Shown here piece after piece: positions 1-5,397 of a stretch of 9,331 nt of DNA; the stretch's first letter is position 1, and each line of letters begins with the position of its first letter. The notes below the pieces were generated by a model. It did no database searches, was not told the origin of the DNA, and saw only the letters and a list, made by a program, of their open reading frames with translations. Source of the stretch: an uncultured Eubacteriales bacterium. Lineage in GTDB: Bacteria > Bacillota > Clostridia > Oscillospirales > CAG-272. The stretch lies in contig CAKTAA010000081.1 in assembly GCA_934526185.1 (NCBI GenBank), positions 1-9,331 on the forward strand, given 5' to 3'. Both the position numbers and the translations under genes were made by a program.

Positions 1-162
1 CGTTGTTGTTGTGACCTTTGTGCAAACGCCTCTTTTTTGCGGAGAGTTCTGATCGGTCGGCCGTTTTGTCAGGGTATTGAAGCCCTTCTGCAGAACCGGC
101 GTTTTCGATTTGTACTCTTTCGCTTTGCGCTCTTTTCTTACGAGCTGGTTAAACGTTGGCAT
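1..162 (-). CDS. rpsL: 30S ribosomal protein S12, N-terminal 54 residues (partial)
   Basis: S12 sits at the decoding centre of the small ribosomal subunit, controls translational accuracy, and is the classical site of streptomycin-resistance substitutions. The reverse strand reads MPTFNQLVRKERK at the start and SPQKRGVCTKV near residues 41-51, both hallmarks of bacterial S12. Between them is the longer loop (KSKTPVLQKGFNTLTKRPTDQN) typical of many Bacillota forms. The ATG at 162-160 is preceded by a perfect AAGGAGG (175-169) six bases upstream, so the start is secure. The gene is cut by the left edge, so the universally conserved KPNSALRK segment is not visible. It follows the L7Ae-family gene by 128 nt on the same strand, the usual Bacillota order. 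Identification is by direct recognition of the conserved N-terminus. Confidence 0.97.
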   Translation of the reverse strand, partial: MPTFNQLVRKERKAKEYKSKTPVLQKGFNTLTKRPTDQNSPQKRGVCTKVTTTT

Positions 163-213
163 ATCGCGCCTCCTTTTCTTTAAAACTTATGTTTATATAT
201 ACAACCGGACAAT

Positions 214-252
214 CGCCGGACGGCGCTATGAACCGACCGTCGGTTAAAACCG
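214..252 (-). other. Cluster of short hairpins in the L7Ae-rpsL spacer
   Basis: The 128-nt spacer holds three short inverted repeats. CGCC/GGCG (214-217 and 222-225) has a 4-nt loop. AACCGA/TCGGTT (231-236 and 240-245) has a 3-nt loop. CGGT/ACCG (241-244 and 249-252) has a 4-nt loop. The last two share bases 241-244, so only one can form at a time. None is followed by a U-tract on the transcribed strand, so this is not an intrinsic terminator. A translational control or RNA-processing element is possible; the stems are short and chance cannot be excluded. Confidence 0.35.
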
Positions 253-290
253 GATGTAAGCAGATATTACGCGGCGGACAACAGCCGCTG

Positions 291-530
291 TCAGCGCTTC
301 AGGCCGCATACGGCGCATTTCACATCAATACCGCACATGGCGCCAAGCTCCCCCGCCGTCTTCGACTCATCAGTGGGAATGCTGTTTTTCCTGCACATTT
401 CAAGCACCGAAACGCGCAGAGACGTCTCTGCATCACAGGCGACATAGACAAGGGTAACGGCCTCCTGCATCACTGCCTTTTTCACCTGGTTGCTGCCCGC
501 AATCAGAGAAGAACCTCTGTTTGATGTCAT
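291..530 (-). CDS. L7Ae/L30e/Gadd45-family ribosomal-type protein (YbxF/RplGB-like)
   Basis: This is a 79-residue L7Ae-family protein, the small RNA-binding fold whose Bacillus relatives (YbxF, YlxQ) bind kink-turn RNA and are encoded just ahead of rpsL. Visible family features are GSNQVKKAV near residues 12-20 (the GxxxxxKAL-type helix), the hydrophobic strand VTLVYVACDAE (25-35) and the C-terminal ELGAMCGIDVKCAV (61-74), matching the usual LG.ACGI.V ending. The start is placed at 530 because GAAGGA lies about ten bases upstream. An in-frame ATG at 554 has no ribosome binding site and adds eight residues unlike the family. Length fits the usual 80-85 residues. It is the first gene after the promoter at 681-709 and probably shares a transcript with rpsL. 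Function in this organism is inferred; kink-turn binding cannot be shown from the sequence alone. Confidence 0.88.
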   Translation of the reverse strand: MTSNRGSSLIAGSNQVKKAVMQEAVTLVYVACDAETSLRVSVLEMCRKNSIPTDESKTAGELGAMCGIDVKCAVCGLKR

Positions 531-680
531 ACTGATTGATTCCTTCACATTCATTACTCGAATTTTGAGCCGGCCGAGCTGACGGGGTTAAATGAAAGAT
601 AATTAACTGTCAGTCTGTCCTTTGTCCAAGTGCAAACACAAATGGCTGAACTGCACAAATTACATACCGATATAGGTTAT

Positions 681-709
681 ATTATAGCATTTGCAGGATA
701 TAAAGTCAA
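681..709 (-). promoter_or_regulatory. Sigma-A promoter for the str (L7Ae-rpsL) operon
   Basis: On the minus strand, TTGACT (709-704) and TATAAT (686-681) are separated by exactly 17 bp. This is one mismatch from the -35 consensus and a perfect -10. Transcription would start near 674 and run left into the L7Ae gene and rpsL, leaving a leader of about 140 nt. The strength fits a ribosomal-protein operon. It also implies that this operon does not depend on read-through from rpoBC, which is not next to it here. Confidence 0.85.
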
Positions 710-902
710 CAATTCTCATCTTCTCAAAATCAAAAAAAATAAATTTTCTGCGTTTTGCACAAATTTAAATCTGATTTTTGACTTTATTTTCATATTATTT
801 CCATCTTCTTTTAGAAATATACTGTAATTTTTCCATTGCGCCGGCTTACTCATCCGTTTCATTTGAAAGCGCGAACCGTCAAACGGAACTTCCTGAAAGC
901 GT

Positions 903-931
903 TTTACAATTCTGCATTTTTATGTTATACT
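903..931 (+). promoter_or_regulatory. Sigma-A promoter for the DUF1848-DUF952-flavoprotein operon
   Basis: TTTACA (903-908) and TATACT (926-931) are spaced by 17 bp, a good sigma-A match. The expected start near 938 gives a short leader of about 40 nt before the ATG at 977. Repeats immediately upstream (853-901) could be an operator or an activator site. The next terminator downstream is at 2954-2994, so the promoter probably serves all genes between. Confidence 0.8.
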
Positions 932-962
932 ATTTTATATAAGTGTGTTTGAGTGTTATACA

Positions 963-969
963 AAAGGAG
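963..969 (+). promoter_or_regulatory. Ribosome binding site fixing the DUF1848 start
   Basis: AAAGGAG lies seven bases before the ATG at 977. The longer reading frame starting at GTG 953 would translate straight through this site and adds eight residues that the family lacks, so 977 is chosen. Confidence 0.85.
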
Positions 970-976
970 CAGCGCC

Positions 977-1903
977 ATGATCCTTTCCGCCTCGCGTCGT
1001 ACGGATATCCCGTGCTGTTATTCCGAATGGTTTATGAATCGTATCCGGGCAGGATACGTGCTGACTCGGAATCCCATGAATCACGCACAGCTATCAAAAA
1101 TTACGCTGTTGCCCGAAACCGTGGACTGCATCGTTTTCTGGACCAAGGATGCGTTCAATATGCTGCCGCATCTCGACGAGCTTGACCGGCTCGGCTATAC
1201 CTATTTTTTTCAATTTACCCTCACCCCCTACGGACACATGCTGGAGAAGAATCTGCGGCCTAAAAAGGATATCCTGGAAACGTTCATATCCCTTTCCAAA
1301 CGCATCGGGAGCGGACGGGTAGTCTGGCGGTATGACCCGATTATCCTGAACGATGCCATTGATGTAAAGTATCATATAACAGAGTTCCGGCATCTCGCCG
1401 AAAAGCTCTCGCTCTATACTGACACAGTGACAATCAGCTTCGCAGATCTGTATCCCAAGCTAAAAAGCGCACCCCTCCGTGAAATTACCGGCGGAGAGAT
1501 TGCCGAGCTGTCCGGGACCATCGGTGCGACGGCAAAGGAATACGGCCTTCGCGCCGTCGCCTGCTGTGAAAAGGTTGATCTGACACAATACGGAATCGGA
1601 CAGTCAAGCTGTATTGACAAAGAGCGCATTGAAAAAATCTGCGGATGCCCGCTCAGGATAAAGGCAGATGCAAACCAGCGCGAGGGCTGCGGATGCGTAG
1701 AGAGTATAGACATCGGCGCCTATAATACCTGCACAAACGGCTGTGTATACTGTTACGCAAACAACGGTCTGAGCACGGCAAAACGGCGCAGGGGAGCCCA
1801 CAATCCCGAAAGCGAACTGCTGATTGGCGCTGCGTCAGACGGGGAGAAAATCACAGACAGAAAAACAGAATCAAATCTCGTTCAGCAAATAAAACTGTTT
1901 TGA
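977..1903 (+). CDS. DUF1848 family protein with C-terminal radical-SAM-like cysteine cluster
   Basis: A 308-residue member of DUF1848, a family of unknown function common in Clostridia. Family motifs are clear: ILSASRRTDIP at 2-12, VLTRNP at 28-33, CIVFWTKD at 51-58, YFFQFTLTPYG at 76-86 and VWRYDPI at 116-122. The C-terminal third is cysteine-rich. It includes SC at 211-212, CGC at 222-224 and 238-240, and the cluster C252-x3-C256-x2-C259, which has the spacing of the radical SAM 4Fe-4S site. In canonical radical SAM enzymes this motif lies near the N-terminus of the barrel; here it is at about 80% of the length. That the protein binds an Fe-S cluster is inferred from the cysteines; the reaction and substrate are unknown. 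No signal peptide or membrane segment is seen, so it is probably cytoplasmic. It is the first gene of an operon; the next gene's ribosome binding site begins eight bases after its stop. Confidence 0.93.
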   Translation: MILSASRRTDIPCCYSEWFMNRIRAGYVLTRNPMNHAQLSKITLLPETVDCIVFWTKDAFNMLPHLDELDRLGYTYFFQFTLTPYGHMLEKNLRPKKDILETFISLSKRIGSGRVVWRYDPIILNDAIDVKYHITEFRHLAEKLSLYTDTVTISFADLYPKLKSAPLREITGGEIAELSGTIGATAKEYGLRAVACCEKVDLTQYGIGQSSCIDKERIEKICGCPLRIKADANQREGCGCVESIDIGAYNTCTNGCVYCYANNGLSTAKRRRGAHNPESELLIGAASDGEKITDRKTESNLVQQIKLF

Positions 1904-1910
1904 AAGTGAC

Positions 1911-1914
1911 GGAG
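1911..1914 (+). promoter_or_regulatory. Ribosome binding site for the DUF952 gene
   Basis: GGAG sits seven bases before the ATA at 1922, the optimal distance for that codon. The ATT at 1925 is ten bases away and the ACG at 1919 only four. This spacing is the main evidence that translation starts at the ATA, which takes the place of the initiator Met seen in other family members. Confidence 0.55.
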
Positions 1915-1921
1915 AAGCACG

Positions 1922-2239
1922 ATAATTGTACATAGCTTACCAAAAAAATTATGGAATTCCTATGAAGACAGAGAAGATTACGGCGATCTCTCCCTGAACG
2001 CTTTCGAATTCATACACTGTTCAGATATCTTTACGTATCATCTTGTCGCGCCGAATTTTGCAGATGAGGGAGAAGAGAGGATTCTTCTCATTATTGAATC
2101 AGACAAAATAACCGCCGCGGTCATATGGGAAGATCTCAGAAATTGCGGCGACAAATTTCCCCACATTTACGGCTTGCTGAGCAAGTATGCCATCATTAAT
2201 ATTTTACCGCATATTCGGAATCATAAAAGAGAATGGTGA
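1922..2239 (+). CDS. DUF952 family protein, apparent ATA start codon
   Basis: A 105-codon open frame encoding a small DUF952 protein of unknown function. Diagnostic motifs are the N-terminal IVHSLPKKLW (residues 2-11), EFIHCSD (29-35), the hydrophobic strand RILLIIESDKI near 55-65 and DKFPHIYGLLS near 78-88, in the usual order and spacing for a full-length protein of this family. No ATG, GTG or TTG occurs in frame near the start. By comparison with relatives beginning M-I-Y/V, the ATA at 1922 occupies the initiator position and has GGAG seven bases upstream. Either it uses a rare AUA start, or the start codon was lost by an ATG-to-ATA change, or there is a sequencing error. The rest of the frame is intact. 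It lies 18 nt after the DUF1848 stop and is almost surely cotranscribed. Family assignment is confident; expression is uncertain. Confidence 0.83.
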   Translation: MIVHSLPKKLWNSYEDREDYGDLSLNAFEFIHCSDIFTYHLVAPNFADEGEERILLIIESDKITAAVIWEDLRNCGDKFPHIYGLLSKYAIINILPHIRNHKREW

Positions 2240-2316
2240 TGAATGACAAGCTGACCAAATATATAAAATACGCCGTCCGATACAAGCGCAAACATTTAGG
2301 AAAGGAAATGATATGA
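2239..2316 (+). CDS. Possible 25-residue basic peptide, overlapping both neighbours
   Basis: A short frame runs from the ATG at 2239 to TGA at 2314-2316. It begins MNDKLTKYIKY and continues with a lysine/arginine-rich segment. Its ATG overlaps the DUF952 stop by one base (TGATG), and its stop overlaps the flavoprotein start (ATGA). Such overlaps are typical of translational coupling. The peptide is strongly basic and would suit an alpha helix, but it matches no family I recognise. No good ribosome binding site precedes it, so it would rely on re-initiation. The flavoprotein has its own ribosome binding site inside this frame. It may be only the spacer between two genes; 25 codons without a stop is not statistically remarkable. 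Confidence 0.3.
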   Translation: MNDKLTKYIKYAVRYKRKHLGKEMI

Positions 2317-2882
2317 AAACGCTGATCTTTAACGGATCACCGAGAAAAAACGGTGATACCGCCGCGCTTCTGAATCGATTAAAGGCAGAAATCGGCGGAG
2401 AGTTTCATCAGATTGATGCTTACTTCTGCGATATCAAACCGTGCAGGGATTGCCGGTATTGCTGGATGCATAACGGGTGCGCGATCAAGGATGAAATGCA
2501 AGAGGTTTTTTCCTTAATCAACGAAGCAGATACCATTGTAATTGCTTCACCGATCTATTTTTCGGAGCTGACCGGTTCTTTGCTCAGCGTATTGAGCCGT
2601 CTGCAATATCTGTATGTATCGAAGGCCTTTCGCGGTACAGACGCATTGGCGGATAAAAGGCGTAACGGCGTTATACTTCTTTCGGGCGGCGGCGACGGCT
2701 CTCCGGAAAGGGCCGCAAAAACAGCCGCCTGCCTGCTCCGTCAGATGGGCGCCGAGGTTGTCGGCACTGTATGCAGCCACAATACAAACAGCCTGCCGGC
2801 AAAACTGGATGCAAAGGCAGCGGCAGACTGCAAAGCCATTGCTGCAAAGCTATTGTGCAGGGAGGCGCCCGCCGACGCTTGA
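2313..2882 (+). CDS. Flavodoxin-fold NAD(P)H-dependent reductase with iron-sulfur flavoprotein cysteine motif
   Basis: A 189-residue flavodoxin-like protein. FNGSPRKNGDTAAL (6-19) is the FMN phosphate-binding loop of the FMN_red/flavodoxin_2 group. ASPIYF (78-83) and a glycine-rich stretch LSGGGDGSP (123-131) are further flavin-contact segments. Between the first two strands lies C44-x2-C47-x2-C50-x5-C56, the compact cysteine motif that holds a 4Fe-4S cluster in archaeal and clostridial iron-sulfur flavoproteins (Isf). It is therefore likely a cytoplasmic electron-transfer protein using FMN and possibly Fe-S; the partner is unknown. The start is supported by AGGAAAGGA six bases before ATG 2313. 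Length is near the family norm. It is the last gene of the operon, with a strong terminator 70 nt after its stop. If the cysteines do not bind a cluster, the alternative is a simple NADPH-dependent FMN or quinone reductase. Confidence 0.88.
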   Translation: MKTLIFNGSPRKNGDTAALLNRLKAEIGGEFHQIDAYFCDIKPCRDCRYCWMHNGCAIKDEMQEVFSLINEADTIVIASPIYFSELTGSLLSVLSRLQYLYVSKAFRGTDALADKRRNGVILLSGGGDGSPERAAKTAACLLRQMGAEVVGTVCSHNTNSLPAKLDAKAAADCKAIAAKLLCREAPADA

Positions 2883-2953
2883 AGGGTAAATTTGACCATA
2901 AATGCGGACGGCTTCCTCAGTATAGTAATCAATGGTATTATGAGAAAATAGTG

Positions 2954-2994
2954 AAAGTGCGAAAGCATCGGTTCGCTTTCGCACTTTTATTTTT
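2954..2994 (+). terminator. Strong intrinsic terminator after the flavoprotein gene
   Basis: A perfect 13-bp stem, AAAGTGCGAAAGC (2954-2966) with its complement (2975-2987), encloses an 8-nt loop. The run of T's (TTTTATTTTT) begins at the base of the stem and extends to 2994. It closes the plus-strand operon that starts at 903-931. Confidence 0.93.
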
Positions 2995-3074
2995 GTATGA
3001 ATCAGGGATAGTACGGCAGACTAAATAAAATATGTCCTTTATTTCGCATAAAAAGCTGCTACGCCAGTCAATCC

Positions 3075-3220
3075 GAGCACATATCGCTCCTGTCAGAAGT
3101 TTTTAAACAGATTTTTGGAGGTGCTCAGATTTTTTGTTGTCATGGTGCTTTACCAAAACGTCAGAATATCTGTAGTTGAAACCATTAGAATTGGGTTACA
3201 GGAGCAATACGATATCTTTT
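3075..3220 (+). other. Unexplained nested inverted repeats ending in T-runs (candidate structured RNA)
   Basis: GAGCAC (3075-3080) pairs with GTGCTC (3121-3126), and CTCC (3087-3090) with the adjacent GGAG (3117-3120). The whole is followed by AGATTTTTTG. A competing pairing joins ATATCGCTCCTGT (3081-3093) to ACAGGAG (3198-3204) plus CGATAT (3210-3215), followed by CTTTTT. Thirteen complementary bases interrupted only by a 5-nt bulge is more than expected by chance in so short a region. No open frame with a ribosome binding site and no clear promoter was found here. It may be a small RNA, an extra terminator, or the remnant of a mobile element. Confidence 0.25.
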
Positions 3221-3245
3221 TACAAACGTAAATAGAATAGCACCT

Positions 3246-5162
3246 CTATTCCATTATAATAATTTCTGAACTTTCTTCTTCTCCATCAATGTAAAGTCCA
3301 TCGTTCATTAAATCACAACCCGAAAGAGATATAGTTTCTCCTTTATCTATTGAGTGTACCCGGAAAAAACGCTTTTCTTCCAATCCTTTTAGATATATCC
3401 GACGTTTTCCTGCGGCACCTTTTAAACGGAAGACGAATAGACATGCAGTTCCGTCTTGGGCGTTAAATTGATAAGCCTGAAATCGATCTCCGCGCCCACC
3501 TCTCAAGGCCTGCCCGGTCAATCGATACATACATCCGCATAGAATGTATTTTTTTGATATGGAACGGAAAAAAGTGATATGATCTTTTAATCTGTACTTA
3601 CACCATTGAGGCCAACAAGGTAAGTCATAAGAAAAACCGACTGTTGACATCATGGAGCTGCGTATATAAAAATCAAATTTGGTGCGTGTCATATGTTCGC
3701 TAATGGGATTCTTCGGTTCATTTTTGCCATTAACCTCGCCCAATGTTTGTGATTGTGTAAAATGATAACAACCTGATGGATGAATATAGGAAGTGGCGCC
3801 CCAAAATACTTGAAAATGGTGTTCAACATAATCCGGATCAGATAAAAAAGTAAAGTGAGTTCGGCTTAAAATACCATAATCCATTCTCAAGCCGCCACTG
3901 CTACAATTTTCTAAAATCAAATCTGGATATTTTTGATGCACGATTTCTAAGAATCGGTAATACCCCACGTAATGGGCATATAACCCATCTCCTTCACCGT
4001 GTCCGTGGGAAGTACAGTTACAGCCTGACATTGGATCCAGGTTGAAATCCAATTTGATCCAATGCGCTCCATACTCATTCACTAATTTAGCGACAATTTG
4101 CAGAGCCCATTCCACTGCATCCGGATTTCCCATGCAAATATATCCCAGGGATTTTCCATCTCGTTTAGCAATCAAATCAGGGCGTGAACGATTGAGATGT
4201 GCATGATCTCCCACACCTTCAATTTCACACCAAATGCCAAATTTAACTCCAGTTTGATTGATTATTTCCCCAAGGTACTGAATCCCATGCGGAAAGTCCT
4301 TTTGGTTTTCAATACTCCAATCTCCGCGTTTTGGGCCCCACCAGCCAATGCCATCTTCACTACTGCCAAACCAACCGGCATCTAATAAAAAGTTGGTAAT
4401 TCCTAAATCTTTGGAAATAAGTGCGTTTTGAATACATTTATCCTCATTTAAGATTTGGTCTTCATAACACCACCAGGTATTATAACATACAGGAAGAGAA
4501 GTCCATTTTTCTTTATCAATCATACTAACATAATCTGAAAAATATTGTCGGATAGCGAAACAGGCGCTTTCCATACTGTCCATTGAAAAAGAGATGTATA
4601 TATTTGGTGAGATAAAGCTTTGGCCGGAAGGAAGGTCGTAATAAAAATCACTGCTTTCAATACCCATGCAAACAAACAATGCAGAAACACTGCTTGTTTG
4701 CCGCCAGGCAGTTGCTTGCCAGTTACCAGACCAGCCAATATGCATAGTAACAAATCCCTCACTGCTGCTCAGCCCTATCCAGGGTGCAAAGCCCTTAGAG
4801 CTTCTGCCTGATAAAACATGAATGCTGTGATGATCTTCTAAGGCCAGACTTTTTGGTTCAAATTCACCTCCCCAATCGGATTCAAAATAATCTAACTTTG
4901 CAGTATCATTTTTAACAGCGACACCGATGTCTGTTCGGGTAATCCGTATCGAACGCTCCAACTTGTTTTGGATTTTCAAATAGCTTTGCAGTGCTCCTAT
5001 TTTAGCATCAGAAAGTACATGCTGTTCAATGGCAATACCGGTTTCTGCATGTAATGATCGATAAATTTGATGAACACGACAATCTTCTGAGAATGTTTCA
5101 CATAATATAGGAATTTCAGTTTTTATGTTTCCATCAATACATACCGTGTAAGTTAGGTTCAT
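3246..5162 (-). CDS. Alpha-galactosidase, glycoside hydrolase family 36 type
   Basis: A 638-residue enzyme expected to release terminal alpha-galactose from melibiose- or raffinose-type sugars. The N-terminal half is the beta-sandwich domain typical of GH36. The (beta/alpha)8 barrel begins near SLPVCYNTWW (222-231) and continues with ITNFLLDAGWFG (255-266). Asp372 in WIKLDFN (368-374) is the predicted nucleophile. ENCSSGGLRMDYG (418-430) is the substrate-binding signature. Asp442 in LSDPDYVEHH (440-449) is the likely acid/base, 70 residues after the nucleophile as in well-studied GH36 enzymes. KLD replaces the more common KWD, so specificity may differ. No signal peptide is seen, so it is cytoplasmic and needs imported sugar. 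AGGAGG at 5176-5171 supports the ATG at 5162. It stands alone, with no transporter or regulator beside it, and sampled lines are only about 25-43% GC against about 48-57% in flanking genes, suggesting transfer. Only a weak hairpin (3235-3251) overlaps its stop, and no convincing promoter was found. Confidence 0.9.
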   Translation of the reverse strand: MNLTYTVCIDGNIKTEIPILCETFSEDCRVHQIYRSLHAETGIAIEQHVLSDAKIGALQSYLKIQNKLERSIRITRTDIGVAVKNDTAKLDYFESDWGGEFEPKSLALEDHHSIHVLSGRSSKGFAPWIGLSSSEGFVTMHIGWSGNWQATAWRQTSSVSALFVCMGIESSDFYYDLPSGQSFISPNIYISFSMDSMESACFAIRQYFSDYVSMIDKEKWTSLPVCYNTWWCYEDQILNEDKCIQNALISKDLGITNFLLDAGWFGSSEDGIGWWGPKRGDWSIENQKDFPHGIQYLGEIINQTGVKFGIWCEIEGVGDHAHLNRSRPDLIAKRDGKSLGYICMGNPDAVEWALQIVAKLVNEYGAHWIKLDFNLDPMSGCNCTSHGHGEGDGLYAHYVGYYRFLEIVHQKYPDLILENCSSGGLRMDYGILSRTHFTFLSDPDYVEHHFQVFWGATSYIHPSGCYHFTQSQTLGEVNGKNEPKNPISEHMTRTKFDFYIRSSMMSTVGFSYDLPCWPQWCKYRLKDHITFFRSISKKYILCGCMYRLTGQALRGGRGDRFQAYQFNAQDGTACLFVFRLKGAAGKRRIYLKGLEEKRFFRVHSIDKGETISLSGCDLMNDGLYIDGEEESSEIIIME

Positions 5163-5397
5163 TTTAACTGCCTCCTATCTATCTGCTGTTATTTAATTAA
5201 GAAGAGAAAAAATTTCTAAATTTGGACCGACAGCTTCTCTTGCGATTCATTCAGTGCTCATGCGTATGAATTTTCCAACTCCTTTATGGTTGAGTAGTGA
5301 TAGCAGTTCTGTGACAGCGAGAATCCCTATTTATTAATTACGGAAGCATTTGACACAGGTATATATTTTAAGAAATAAGAACAGTCGGCGAGCTTTT

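Larger units (their letters stand above)
531..976. other. Divergent intergenic region between the str operon and the DUF1848 operon
   Basis: About 450 bp with no convincing gene. It is AT-rich in the middle (roughly 690-835) and holds two outward-facing sigma-A promoters (681-709 minus, 903-931 plus), each annotated separately. The str transcript would carry a leader of about 140 nt before the L7Ae gene; no known riboswitch or kink-turn was recognised in it. Just upstream of the plus promoter are a 7-bp inverted repeat (TCCGTTT 853-859, AAACGGA 881-887) and an 8-bp direct repeat (TGAAAGCG at 864-871 and 894-901). A 65-codon open frame at 630-827 lacks a ribosome binding site and looks non-coding. 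Confidence 0.7.

Noticed and set aside
156..524. 122-codon plus-strand open frame
   Set aside because: Antisense shadow of the L7Ae-family gene and its downstream spacer.
630..827. 65-codon plus-strand open frame in the str/DUF1848 intergenic region
   Set aside because: No ribosome binding site, AT-rich non-protein-like composition, and it overlaps the minus-strand promoter.
3235..3251. GAATAG/CTATTC hairpin at the alpha-galactosidase stop as a terminator
   Set aside because: Only six AT-rich pairs and a poor U-run (TATTTACG) on the minus strand; it also overlaps the stop codon.
5350..5378. TTGACA on the plus strand as a promoter
   Set aside because: The hexamer 17 bp downstream is AAATAA, a poor -10, and no plus-strand gene follows.
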